This document shows, one piece after another, positions 53,531 through 63,275 of a stretch of DNA of 64,000 nt. Each line of letters begins with the position of its first letter. Position 1 is the stretch's first letter. Under the pieces are notes generated by a model. The model made no database searches. It was not told the DNA's origin and saw only the letters and a program-made list of their open reading frames with translations. Both the position numbers and the translations under genes were made by a program. The stretch lies in NCBI GenBank assembly GCA_001887945.1, contig LDOQ01000029.1:1-64000 (forward strand), given 5' to 3'. This DNA is from Spraguea lophii (lineage: Eukaryota > Microsporidia > Spragueidae).

Positions 53531-56500
53531 TTATTTAATCGTTATCTTATAAAGATACATATCGTCATACATTATCAATTCTTCTGTTCCATCGACAAAC
53601 CTCATATTTTTTTGTTTATCACGGAAAAGTAAGTCTGATGTTTTCATATCGTATATTAAAATGTCTTCTTCGGTTATTATCGCAAGATATTTTTTATATG
53701 TTTTTACGTATTTGGGTGAGGTGTATGGGAAAATATTATGATGTGGAATGGATCTTCCGTATGAATCTATTATAAATGCTAATTGGTCGTAACAAACTAG
53801 AAAGGTTTTATGTGATAGTGTGTGCATAGAATTGGCAAGGTATGTATCTGTATGTTGGAAATAGTATGGTATGATTGGATCTAGTGAATCTATAAGTTCT
53901 TGGGTTTTAAGAGTATCAGAATCTACAATTTCAAAATCTTTGCAGGCGACTACCATTTTATTTTGAAGGAAACAGATATGGTAGACGAGTGAACCTATGT
54001 AAAGCGTACGATGGATTTTTACGAAGATTACGTCATTTTCCTCTTCAAGTGAAAATAAAACAATCGAAGATGTGTTGTCTAAGGTTAATTTAAGCGCTGC
54101 TATGATATTTTTATCTAGGGTGGATCCATAGAAGAAATTGGTTATGTTATCGCAAATAAAAACAGGTGAAAGTTGGGTGCTTGTTGGTTGAAAATTAGAG
54201 ACGTAAAGTAAGGTGTCCTGTAAATAAATTATGATATTATTTTTTACATCGTATATTATTTTTTCTGATGGGCCATCTCCTATTCTTATATTTTCTTGTG
54301 TTGTTTTTTTATAAATACCATCCTCTGTACTGTAAATGAGATATGATTCATTATTTTTTATTGATTTTGTAAAATCTCCAGTTAATTTATTAAATGATTG
54401 TTCGTTAATTATATCTTTCTTTCTAAAAAAGAAATTTGGTAATAAAGATGAGCCAAATGATGAGCCAGAGTTTCTTCTGCGTTGTGATGTAACTGGTGGT
54501 TGTACTATTTGAGGTGTTTCTTCGTTTGTATCCTCTTCTGATCTTTTATTTTTAGAAGCTAATTTTCTACCTTTTACATTTAAAAATTGTTTATTTGCTG
54601 GTTTTGCTATCAATGATGGCTCATCCACATCTTCTATATTTTTACCTTTTGCCAAACCTATTCCTTTTTTAGAATCTGTCGGACCTAACATAATGGATTT
54701 GCGCCTTGATGGTTTAGGTTTTTTTGCAGGTTTTGCAGGGTTAGTAGGATTGGGTACAGGTTTAGTTTCATCTTGTAAATTTTTTTTTAATTGTGGTGTC
54801 ATATGCAATTTTATTTTATTATTGCCATCTGTTGTTTCATCCGATATATTTTCTAATTTGGGTTTTAATAAAATTTGTGGTTCTTTTAAAAATGATACAC
54901 CTTTTGATCCTTTACGGCGTAATGTTTGTTTATCTTCTATCATTTCATTGTTTTTACCTGTATTATCGATGATATCGTCTTTAATGTCATCTTTATCATT
55001 TTCTTTAGGCGGATTGTCATCTTTATCATTTTCTTTGGAAGGATTGTCATCTTTGTGTAATTTTATGGACTTGGAGTCGGAGAAATTGTCAGGGTTTCCA
55101 CCTTTTAATTGGGGTTCAGAATTTTTTTTCTCGTCATTTGGTTCGACGTTCTCGATTTTAGCTTCTTTATTATCGATTTCATTTTTTTCATTATCATTTG
55201 TTTTTACGTTCTCATTTTCAGCTTCTTTATTATCATTTGTTTCGATGTTTTCATTTTCAGTTCCTTTGTTATTATTTTCAACCTCTTTATTTTCATTTTC
55301 AGTTTTTTCATTATCGTTTTCAGCCTCTTTATTATCATTTTTAGATTTTTCTATTTCATTTGTTTTTATGTTCTCATTTTTAACTTCTTTATTATTATTT
55401 GTTTCTACGCTCTCATTTCCAGTTTCTTTATTATCATTTTTAGATTCGTCTATTTCATTTGTTTTTACACTCTCGTTTTCAGCTGGTTCATCATCATTTG
55501 TTTCCACTTTCTCGTTTTTAACTTCTCTGTTGTTATTTGTTTTTATTTTCTCGTTTTCAATTTCTTTGTTGTCATTTGTTCCTTCCGTTTTATTTTCAAC
55601 CTCTTTATTTTCATTTTTAGATTCTTTTATTTCAGTTGTTTCGTCTATTCCATTTTCAGTTTTTTCGTTATCATTTGTTTCTACTTTATCATTTTCAATC
55701 TCTTTATTCTCATTTTTAGATTCTTGTTCTTTAATATTTTGTGGTGCCTCTTCTTTAGATTCTGTATTATCCTTTGGTTTTGAAAGTGTAATTTTTTTAT
55801 TACGATTTTTAAAAGGAACTTGTCTTTCCAAATATTCTTTTGAACGTAAATTTTCTTCTATTTTTTCCTTTTCTTTAATACTCATTGTTTCTATTGAATT
55901 TTTTTCTTCCTTCGTTTTTTCCGCATCAAGATTCTTTTTCTCTTCATCAGTATTCGTTATTTCTGTCGAATTTCTTTCTTCATTTGTTTTTTCTATATCA
56001 TGATTCTTTTTACCTTCTGTTTCATTTTCAGTTTCTTTATTCTCATTTTTAGATTCCTGGTTTAAATTATCATTTTCCGATGGTAAAGATAAATCAGACT
56101 TCATTGCGGAATCTTCGTATTCAGTTTCTTCAGTTTCTTCTGTTCCTCCAATACTTTCATCATGTTCTATCTGGGAATTCTGTCTAGATTGTGCTAAAAT
56201 ATTTATAGATTTTCTTTCATTAAAATTTACATTTCCTGTGCAACAATATTCAATCTCTTTATTAGAAATCTTAGTCAATTTTCGCAATGTTATTTTTTCA
56301 CTGAAAAGCGCTTTAGCTTTTTCGATTGCTGTTTTAATATCGGCAAAATATAAATTTCTGAGATTTACATCTTTAAAAAACAAACTGGTAATCTTAGATC
56401 CCCCTTTCTCTAACAAAAATAATGGATATAATTGTTTTATATATGAATCATCAGGTATGTATCCTATACTTTTATCTATTACAACATAATTAACCAAAAC

Positions 56501-57466
56501 TAATGGTTCACTTACTATATATTTTGCTTCTCCCATATACTGTGATATAACATCACATAAAAGTATAATATGATCAAATAATAAAAATCTTAATTCTCTA
56601 GGATGTTTAATAAATTCATTTTTTGCAAATACCTCACCTTCTCTTATAAATTTTCTTTTTCTTGAAAATAATCCTAAAGGCATTTTATTTTCTATTTCAT
56701 GAATGTATCTTAGCTCTTTAGATAGTTTATATAATTTAAAATAATTGTTCATATCTCCAAATATTTTATCTACTTCTTTTGTTAAGCTTCTTATATTGTT
56801 AGATGTTTCCGCAATTTTTGCAGAATATTCTGTATCTTTCTCATTTTTCTGAATAGCTTTAAATAACATAGCATACCTAGGTAGCTTTTGTGTTGGTCTG
56901 AATAAATAATGTCTAATACCAAGATCTGATATTTTATTTTCATAAAAAAACTCATCTACTTCATTTTTAAATTGCGAATTTATTTCGTTTTCTTTTTCAA
57001 TTTCAAATTCTCCTTTAGGAAGTCTATACGCATATTCTTTATATGCTGAAAATTTTTCAAAATTGTTATCATAGATAGAAAAATATTCCAAACTTTTAAA
57101 TATATCGGGATTTTTTACATCTATTTTATATTCCACTCTTTTTTTATGATCATCACCGTTATTACTCTGCTCTTTACTTTCTTCACTAAATAAATCCCCA
57201 CCGTCATCCAAAACAATATTATTTTTTATATAACATTCTTTATTTCTCATAATCATATCTTTTAATATACTTTCATGTAATTTTATTATACTCTCTGTAT
57301 TAATAAAAGTTAGTTCTGCAAGATCATATCTCCTTTTTACGGTCAAAGATTTGCAATTCAGTAAATATTTTTTAAACTTTTCCCACATATATAAGTCATC
57401 TAAATATGCTTTTTCGGAATTATAAAGCTCTGAAAGTGCTTCTAATCTTCTCCTTTCCGAAGCCAT
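53531..57466 (-). CDS. Rho guanine-exchange factor (DH-PH-CNH, Rom2/Tus1-like)
   Basis: A 1311-aa activator of a Rho-type GTPase, probably Rho1 in cell-wall or cortex signalling. A TTG-initiated frame exists at 57481, but the first ATG is 57466 (MASERRRLEAL). The DH domain is about residues 3-240, with the conserved core YLFRPTQKLPRYAMLFKAI (about 185-203). The PH domain is about 255-385. The CNH domain is about 1030-1311 (SYLIYSTEDGIYKK at its start and repeating strands after). Between PH and CNH lie about 600 residues of low complexity, including an imperfect tandem repeat of Glu/Asn/Lys/Thr units of about 15-20 residues (genomic 55150-55720). DH-PH-CNH is the order of fungal Rom1/2. No CCC motif is present at this start. 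Confidence 0.9.
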   Translation of the reverse strand: MASERRRLEALSELYNSEKAYLDDLYMWEKFKKYLLNCKSLTVKRRYDLAELTFINTESIIKLHESILKDMIMRNKECYIKNNIVLDDGGDLFSEESKEQSNNGDDHKKRVEYKIDVKNPDIFKSLEYFSIYDNNFEKFSAYKEYAYRLPKGEFEIEKENEINSQFKNEVDEFFYENKISDLGIRHYLFRPTQKLPRYAMLFKAIQKNEKDTEYSAKIAETSNNIRSLTKEVDKIFGDMNNYFKLYKLSKELRYIHEIENKMPLGLFSRKRKFIREGEVFAKNEFIKHPRELRFLLFDHIILLCDVISQYMGEAKYIVSEPLVLVNYVVIDKSIGYIPDDSYIKQLYPLFLLEKGGSKITSLFFKDVNLRNLYFADIKTAIEKAKALFSEKITLRKLTKISNKEIEYCCTGNVNFNERKSINILAQSRQNSQIEHDESIGGTEETEETEYEDSAMKSDLSLPSENDNLNQESKNENKETENETEGKKNHDIEKTNEERNSTEITNTDEEKKNLDAEKTKEEKNSIETMSIKEKEKIEENLRSKEYLERQVPFKNRNKKITLSKPKDNTESKEEAPQNIKEQESKNENKEIENDKVETNDNEKTENGIDETTEIKESKNENKEVENKTEGTNDNKEIENEKIKTNNNREVKNEKVETNDDEPAENESVKTNEIDESKNDNKETGNESVETNNNKEVKNENIKTNEIEKSKNDNKEAENDNEKTENENKEVENNNKGTENENIETNDNKEAENENVKTNDNEKNEIDNKEAKIENVEPNDEKKNSEPQLKGGNPDNFSDSKSIKLHKDDNPSKENDKDDNPPKENDKDDIKDDIIDNTGKNNEMIEDKQTLRRKGSKGVSFLKEPQILLKPKLENISDETTDGNNKIKLHMTPQLKKNLQDETKPVPNPTNPAKPAKKPKPSRRKSIMLGPTDSKKGIGLAKGKNIEDVDEPSLIAKPANKQFLNVKGRKLASKNKRSEEDTNEETPQIVQPPVTSQRRRNSGSSFGSSLLPNFFFRKKDIINEQSFNKLTGDFTKSIKNNESYLIYSTEDGIYKKTTQENIRIGDGPSEKIIYDVKNNIIIYLQDTLLYVSNFQPTSTQLSPVFICDNITNFFYGSTLDKNIIAALKLTLDNTSSIVLFSLEEENDVIFVKIHRTLYIGSLVYHICFLQNKMVVACKDFEIVDSDTLKTQELIDSLDPIIPYYFQHTDTYLANSMHTLSHKTFLVCYDQLAFIIDSYGRSIPHHNIFPYTSPKYVKTYKKYLAIITEEDILIYDMKTSDLLFRDKQKNMRFVDGTEELIMYDDMYLYKITIK
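55150..55720 (-). repeat. Imperfect coding tandem repeat in the RhoGEF linker
   Basis: Roughly fifteen imperfect units encode variations of ENKEVENENVKTNDNE. It is the kind of repeat that changes length by slippage. It also creates long antisense open frames that are not genes. Confidence 0.75.
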
Positions 57467-57886
57467 GTTAAAATCGTGCAAAAAGTTTTTGTTTTATACC
57501 AAGACTGATAATTGGAATTATCAAATTATAGATCAGATATCATAAATAAATAATAAAGAATCTATTTTATTGAATAGAATATTAAAATGTAACAATTGTC
57601 ATATAATTGTTGGTTTTAAAAGCAAAAAACATCAAACAGTATTCTTTATTGGAAATCAATGAAATATCGTTTTAAGAATTAAAAATATATAATATTTTTT
57701 ATTAGAATATAAATTTTATTATTGATTTTATTGGTAATTTTTTATTTTTGTGAACGAAATATTTCTTCTCTTTTGATGGAAAATAAAAAAAATAGTTTAT
57801 TGGCTAATTTTAGAGTAATATTAAAATAAAATATATTATTTTATGTTTAAATATATATTTACGAAACCAATTATTTTATTTAAAAT
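57467..57886. other. Intergenic, nothing recognised
   Basis: About 420 bp of AT-rich sequence between the RhoGEF start and the SINE. No motif recognised. Confidence 0.5.
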
Positions 57887-58412
57887 AATAAGAAAAATAA
57901 AGTCCCGCCTGGCCCAGTGGTCGTGGGGTGGTAACCAAACCCCAAGCCTGGCGGGTTCGAATCCCTCATCCAGAAAAATTTTCAAAACAAAAAAAGAATA
58001 ATAATAAACGGAGAAGAGAAGAAAAAGGTTGTTGAGTGGGTGAGGTTTCGATAGCGCAGCATAGCTGTGCCTTGTATGACGGCCCCGCTACTAGATTAAA
58101 GTTGTGTTTAGCTGATGTAGTTGCAATCCCTGTATTGATTTGTGACTCGGCCAATACTATGCTATGCAACGAAAGAGGCTGGGAATTCCTTAAGAGCTGG
58201 AAGTGGGGGCGGCGACGCGCACCAGACGCAAAATCCTAACACTCTGGAGCATAAGGTAAGATGAGATTAATGCATATCTGTAGCGAAACCAGTTAGTACA
58301 AGTTTAATTTCGCTCGAGGAACCGAAGGTCTCAGACCATGGTAGGCCGCAACCGGCCAGGAAGCTTTGATAAATAAAAGTTTCATTCGTAAAAAAAAATA
58401 AGAAAAATAAAG
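57887..58412 (+). repeat. 16-bp target duplication flanking SINE copy A
   Basis: AATAAGAAAAATAAAG occurs at 57887-57902 and again at 58397-58412, exactly flanking the element. This length and the A-rich end of the element point to target-primed insertion by a LINE-type enzyme. Confidence 0.9.
57903..58396 (+). mobile_element. Full-length tRNA-derived SINE, copy A
   Basis: A 494-bp element. Nucleotide 1 coincides with tRNA position 1: seven acceptor-arm bases (57903-57909), then a perfect A box TGGCCCAGTGG (57910-57920), and 44 bases later a perfect B box GGTTCGAATCC (57954-57964), the spacing of a real tRNA. An unusually GC-rich, CpG-rich body follows (gggggcggcgacgcgcac), then AATAAA near 58373 and an A-tail (58390-58396). 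It has no protein-coding capacity; the short ORFs in it are chance. It sits between RhoGEF and TBC genes. Four other copies (1-249; 36.3 kb; 38.5 kb; 46.4 kb minus) and two tail scraps share the body. Confidence 0.92.
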
Positions 58413-58722
58413 AATTTCTTGTAACCAAGAATAAATAATTGTAAAATAATTGAATAAATAACTATTTTCTTGTTATAAATAGAATTTTTAATAATAAAAT
58501 TTTAATTCTAGTCAATATATTTTGTTTGGTTGTTGTTTAAAACTATTGATTTCTTAAACTTTTAATCGAATTTGTAATTTTTCATAAAAAACAAAAAGAA
58601 TTCTATTTATATATTACCGTTTAAGTTTTTGGTAAATATTTTATTTTCGTGAAATATTTTGATATTAAATAATTATTTATTTTTATTAGATAGTATAAAA
58701 TTTCAGCATATTTTATTTTGTG

Positions 58723-59877
58723 TTATTTTGTTGTTTTACTTTTAATTTTCCTTCGTATTTCATCTCCTATATAAAATATTTTTAAAACATCATCTACATT
58801 AATATCTTGTAATATTTCCATAATTTTATCATGTGTATTTTTCATTATTTCATTTTTATATAATACTAATATTCCCACACAACAATATTGTACCATTTCA
58901 AATCTATTTATATCTGCTAACAACCTATCCCATAGAATTATTGTTTCGTCAATTGAAAATTCATGGGCTAATAATATGGTAACCCAACGCAAATGGAATG
59001 GTAATTCTAAAATATTATTATCTGAAAGCTTATTATATAACTCGTCATCATATTCTTTTAATATTTCTATCACTGCTTCTAACTTTCTTTTTATTCCTAA
59101 TTGTTGATCAAAATCTAATCCCGGAACAAAGCAGTCGCCGATTTCACACATAAGATTGAGAAAACAGAAAAACGCATCAGCTTCTGCATATTTTACATCT
59201 TCAATATCTGAACTATTTACAAATACGTAGTATATAGGTATAAGTAGCATATTCATTCCTTGAACATAGCCTATAGTAACATTAGTAGATTTATATGTCA
59301 GTAATATACGCTTAATAACATCCCTATGTGTTTCTGATCCATCGAATACAGTAGAATCTAAAAATTTACATTTCTTATGATAAATATTTTGAGTGGGCTC
59401 AGGAAGGTTATCAGCGGGAAGATTATCATCTGTATATTCTGGCTCATCTACGAGTTTATCTTCGTTTGGAGAAATATTATCCTGATAATCCATATCGTCG
59501 GAAGATACTGATGTAGAATTTATATTTTTTGAACATTCTTTTTTCTCATTTTCGATATTTTCATCCTTTGTAAATAATATTGTTCTATTCATATCATCTT
59601 CTACAACATTACAACCATTTTTTATTCTCTGTGTATAATATACATACGATTTCCTTCTATCCTTTAAAAAATATTCTGTCCTAAACTTGTTATCAGGAAG
59701 ATAATTTAAAAACAACTTCCAATATTTTGGACGCAATTCATTATTAGAATAACCATAATAACAATAGTTCTTTAGCTCTGATATATTCCTAGAAATACCA
59801 TTCTTCCAGTTTAATTGCTCTTTTATTCTCTTATATAATTTAAATTCAGTCTGTTCGTCGATATAAAAATAGCTCAT
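58723..59877 (-). CDS. TBC-domain Rab GTPase-activating protein
   Basis: A 384-aa RabGAP, closest by eye to the TBC1D13/Gyl1-like class. The N-terminal NELRPKYWKLFLNYLP (about 48-63) is the start of the TBC fold. The Arg-finger block VVEDDMNRTILF (about 91-102) fits IxxDxxRT, with Arg near residue 98. The Gln finger is in GYVQGMNMLLIPIYYVF (about 203-219). Further TBC landmarks are ADAFFCFLNLM, PFHLRWVTILLAHEFSIDETIILWDRLLAD and the end VDDVLKIF. An acidic low-complexity insert (about 105-160) separates the two catalytic fingers. Both fingers are present, so it should be active on a Rab in vesicle traffic. No CCC motif is visible at the start (tatcctattATG). Confidence 0.9.
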   Translation of the reverse strand: MSYFYIDEQTEFKLYKRIKEQLNWKNGISRNISELKNYCYYGYSNNELRPKYWKLFLNYLPDNKFRTEYFLKDRRKSYVYYTQRIKNGCNVVEDDMNRTILFTKDENIENEKKECSKNINSTSVSSDDMDYQDNISPNEDKLVDEPEYTDDNLPADNLPEPTQNIYHKKCKFLDSTVFDGSETHRDVIKRILLTYKSTNVTIGYVQGMNMLLIPIYYVFVNSSDIEDVKYAEADAFFCFLNLMCEIGDCFVPGLDFDQQLGIKRKLEAVIEILKEYDDELYNKLSDNNILELPFHLRWVTILLAHEFSIDETIILWDRLLADINRFEMVQYCCVGILVLYKNEIMKNTHDKIMEILQDINVDDVLKIFYIGDEIRRKIKSKTTK

Positions 59878-60114
59878 AATAGGATACAGTTATAGTGAAG
59901 AAGCTTATAAATAAATATTTTTGATATTGTAAAAGAATTAAAAGAATGATTGGTAGAAAATGAAATATTTAGAAACAAATGTAATAAAACAAAAAAAATA
60001 TAATAAAATGTTTTATATTGAAATGATATAAAAATATTTTCGAACGTAAAAAATAATTTATATTGAGAAGAATACAATTTTAAACGTAAAAACATAATAT
60101 TTTATTATTACTTT

Positions 60115-60663
60115 TTATTTCATCACTTTCATTGTCCTTGTATTTCTGAACGAACTATTATCCTTTAAAGATTCATCATTATCTTTATATTCTACACTAA
60201 CAAAAAATTCAATACCCAATGTTTCTTTTATTTCTTTTACAATATTTTTATGTTGATCATTTTCTGGTGTATATTTACTCCATACTGAAAATATCACATG
60301 TTGTGATCTTATGCTCAGTGCAATACCATTGATATCAAAAGTATTAAAATTAGAATAACACATTCGTATAAGAAATTTTTCAAATAAACGCATACATACT
60401 TCTCTTTTTAATTTTATAATCCATTTACACCCAGCTATATTACTCTCATCTTCCCACAATGGAAGAATTCCAACTTTAAAAACAGTTATATCACTAATAG
60501 TAGGTATTTCTTCCAATGGTTTTAAATATCTAAGAAAATATGATAATTCTGCATAATTGTTAAGTATACACATAGGTGTGAGAGATTGTTTAAAATCAAT
60601 ATTATAATTTCTAGGTCCTAGACGATGAATGGTTTGTACTTGAAATGGTGTGTAAAATTTCAT
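60115..60663 (-). CDS. eIF4E-family cap-binding protein (4EHP-like?)
   Basis: A 182-aa translation initiation factor or its relative. The family core is clear: FKVGILPLWEDESNIAGCKWIIKLKRE (about residues 65-90), with the cap-stacking Trp of PLWEDE and the Glu that binds m7G; then VCMRLFEKFLIRM and ALSIRSQHVIFSVWSKYTPENDQHKNIVKEI. By alignment, the first cap-sandwich Trp (human Trp56) appears to be Phe (NIDFKQSL) and Trp73, which binds eIF4G and 4E-BPs, appears to be Leu (YFLRYL). Class II eIF4E/4EHP proteins also lack the first Trp, so this may be a repressor or an unusual eIF4E. The start is fixed by a GGG/CCC motif. It lies upstream of TBC in the same direction. Confidence 0.9.
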   Translation of the reverse strand: MKFYTPFQVQTIHRLGPRNYNIDFKQSLTPMCILNNYAELSYFLRYLKPLEEIPTISDITVFKVGILPLWEDESNIAGCKWIIKLKREVCMRLFEKFLIRMCYSNFNTFDINGIALSIRSQHVIFSVWSKYTPENDQHKNIVKEIKETLGIEFFVSVEYKDNDESLKDNSSFRNTRTMKVMK

Positions 60664-60669
60664 TTAAGA

Positions 60670-60672
60670 GGG
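60670..60672 (-). promoter_or_regulatory. CCC start-site motif of the eIF4E gene
   Basis: Reads tttttaCCCtcttaaATG on the minus strand, six bases before the ATG at 60663. Confidence 0.6.
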
Positions 60673-61304
60673 TAAAAATTATATAATTAAAATATAAATA
60701 AATTTCTATGATATACAATTACGTAACAATTTCTTTGTTAATAAGAAAGTGAAAGACTTTCTATTTTTTTTGATGGAAAATAAAAACAATTTTTTATTTA
60801 GTTAATTATTTTATTATCATTTTTAATTTTTATGTTCTACAATTATTCTGTGTATAATTTTTATTCTCTTAGATTTTTTTACTTATTATCGTTTATTAGA
60901 TAATATTTCTACTTTTTATTATTTTTATATAATAAATTGTTACATGCTCATGACAAAATATAGTTGTTTTAATGGAATTACGATATTGATTGATATTAAT
61001 TAGTTTTAATATGTATAACAATCGAATATATTATTTTATGTTATGTATCATTATATGTTATATTGAATAATTTGTAAGATTTAATAAGATTTCCAACTTT
61101 TTCGTGGCATAATATTGATTAAATCAATGTATAGATTCTATTGTATTAAAATTAATATTTATAGTAATAATGAGTATTATAATATTGTATATATTTATAT
61201 TATTTTATCGAATATATTCGTATAAATCACATTTTGATCGAAATAATTCTTTGGAATCTTTTTTGAGTAATTATTTCGATCATGTTAGTTTGAATGATTT
61301 TTAA
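60673..61304. other. Divergent intergenic, nothing recognised
   Basis: About 630 bp of AT-rich sequence between eIF4E and the SINE tail scrap. It contains AATAATTCTTTG/GAGTAATTATT-like foldback near 61240-61280 (tgatcgaaataattct...agtaattatttcgatca), which could be a short inverted repeat. No gene. Confidence 0.45.
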
Positions 61305-61378
61305 AAAGCAAGTACTGTAGCCCATGGTAACCACTAATCAGTTAGAAGTTTTTGTAAATAAAAGTGTTATTTAAAAAT
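61305..61378 (+). mobile_element. SINE tail scrap F
   Basis: agcccatggtaaccac followed by cagttagaag, gtaaataaaagtgttattt and an A-rich end corresponds to the last ~70 bases of the SINE (accatggtaggccgcaacc...aaataaaagtttcatt). No head or body. Confidence 0.55.
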
Positions 61379-61819
61379 AATGAATTCATAGGTTAAATTC
61401 TCCACCAAAAACTGTGTTGGATAAGATTTCCATTTTGAATATGATGGAAAATCATAATAAATATTTTTATTGATGAAATATCTACTCAAAAAATTAATTT
61501 AAATCTTAATATTATTATACATTAATGTCTGTTTTCAGAAGTTATAAGGTAAAATACCATATATTAATACTTAATAAACAAAAATAATAATTGAAAGATA
61601 AACATTATGATCGAATATTAATAATAATCTAAAACAATAAAACTAAAAGAATAAAATATGGTATATAATATGCGATAACTATATAAAGTAAATATAAATG
61701 ATACCGAATATAAACCTATTGTAATAATTTTTAAACAATCAATTTGAGTACAATTTTATTGATTTAGATTATTTTTCCTTTTTAGTACATAAAAATATAT
61801 TTCTATAAATAACATCCAT

Positions 61820-62545
61820 ATGATAAAGATATATTTTTTGATTCTAATATTTTTCAATTCTGTTTTCAGTGCTATGTATGAAAAACCAAATAATCAGAAT
61901 AAAAACCTAGGATTAGAAGAAAAATGTTTTATACCTGAAAATAATGTTGATTTTTCGATAAAAAATAATACTGATTTGGAAGCATATTCTTGGATAATAC
62001 AGGACATTTTTAATACAGGATGCAAGAAATTAGAAGATGAATTCGAAAAATTAGAAGAAAGATTCAATTTTCCTATGAATAAAACAACCTCTTTTTATCA
62101 ATGTAATTATTGTAATTCTTTTCAGAATGAAAGATTTGAAGATAATAATATAAAAGAACATATTATTAGAGATTCGATTAATTATGTATATTTCGAAGAT
62201 TTGGTTACAATAGAAAGCGGTAATGAAACATTCCAAGTAAATAGTATCAATCTGATAGAAGAAGCATGTGCTTTTTATATAAAAAAGATTAAGATGTTAT
62301 TAATCCATAAATTAGACAGATTGATAAAAAAACTAAATATCGAAAATAGTACAATATCGCGATTTGTTATGAATTATTGTACAATATATAAAAAAATAAT
62401 TAATCTTAGTGATATAAATAGGAATGATATTGTACCGGTCTGTTTAGAAAAAATAAAACAATATCCTAGATATAAAACAGAAGGAAGAATCGAATTAAAT
62501 ACTATTATAGTTATAATTATAAGTGAGTTGGAAAATAGATATTAA
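61820..62545 (+). CDS. Secreted protein of unknown function
   Basis: A 241-aa protein with a convincing signal peptide (MIKIYFLILIFFNSVFSA, cleavage likely after VFS-A near residue 18). There is no other membrane segment, GPI-type tail or retention motif. The mature part is acidic-to-neutral, helical, with six or seven Cys (for example CFIPE, GCKKLE, CNYCNS, ACAFY, YCTIY, VCLEKI), suggesting disulphides. Possible N-glycosylation sites occur (NNTD, NKTT, NETF, NSTI). No family recognised. In a microsporidian this could be a spore-wall, polar-tube or host-exported protein. The start is the first ATG of the frame. Confidence 0.75.
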   Translation: MIKIYFLILIFFNSVFSAMYEKPNNQNKNLGLEEKCFIPENNVDFSIKNNTDLEAYSWIIQDIFNTGCKKLEDEFEKLEERFNFPMNKTTSFYQCNYCNSFQNERFEDNNIKEHIIRDSINYVYFEDLVTIESGNETFQVNSINLIEEACAFYIKKIKMLLIHKLDRLIKKLNIENSTISRFVMNYCTIYKKIINLSDINRNDIVPVCLEKIKQYPRYKTEGRIELNTIIVIIISELENRY

Positions 62546-62779
62546 ATAAATATATTTATTAGTTAAATTATCATCTTTTAATTATAAATAATATCTAATC
62601 GTATATTTAACATTTTTAAAGCTTTTTTTCTTTGGATATATGATCTTAATTTTTGTTGGAACCGTGTTTTATACTTTGAAATATATATTTCATGTGGCAT
62701 ATCTTAATTAAAGTAGTTTTAATGTTAAATATATCTAACATTACATTTAGTTATTCAATTTTGTAATACTTTCTCTCAT

Positions 62780-62860
62780 TAAATCAACGATCTCGGATTA
62801 TGGCAAGTTGCAATCGGCTAGAGAGCTTTGATAATAATTAAAGTATTATTAAAATTACAT
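62780..62860 (+). mobile_element. SINE tail scrap G
   Basis: cggattatggcaagttgcaatcgg followed by agagagctttgataataat and an A/T-rich end resembles the SINE end (accatggtaggccgcaaccggccaggaagctttgataaataaaag). Very short and diverged. Confidence 0.5.
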
Positions 62861-63275
62861 TTAAATAGAATTAAGAAAATACAACAATATGTTGTATGAT
62901 TTTTTATTTGAATTTTTATCCTTAGAAATAAAAATGAGGAAAAAGATTTTATATATTTTTAAATATATATCATAATAATAAATGAATGAAAAATTTTATT
63001 CTCCTCTCTAATCGAAAACAAAAAAAATACATAATGATATTTTTATATATCAAATAATCGTTTAACCAATAAAATATTATTAACAAAAGTTATTAATCTA
63101 GAAGAATTCAAAAAGAGATAAAATTGATTAGTTGAAAATATTTATGTAATAAAGAATAAGAATAATTGGTAAAGAGGAACAGAAAATAAAAATAAATGGG
63201 TTTTAAAACATCATATAAAATATTATTTATAATTTTATTTTTAAAAGAAAAAATAATCATGGAAAATATTATATA
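62861..63275. other. Intergenic, nothing recognised
   Basis: About 415 bp of AT-rich sequence between the SINE scrap and the SSL1 stop codon. No motif recognised. Confidence 0.5.

Noticed and set aside
54693..56003. 436-codon open frame on the plus strand opposite the RhoGEF
   Set aside because: It is the antisense of the Glu/Asn/Lys tandem repeat and gives a Phe/Ser/Leu-rich product; the opposite strand has clear DH, PH and CNH domains.
58036..58239. 67-codon ORF inside the SINE (and its antisense partner)
   Set aside because: It is not kept open in the diverged copies C, D or E, and the unit has pol III boxes; chance ORF in a GC-richer element.
59874..60095. 73-codon minus-strand ORF between the TBC and eIF4E genes
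   Set aside because: Phe/Tyr/Ile-rich product typical of chance AT-rich frames; no motif and no CCC signal.
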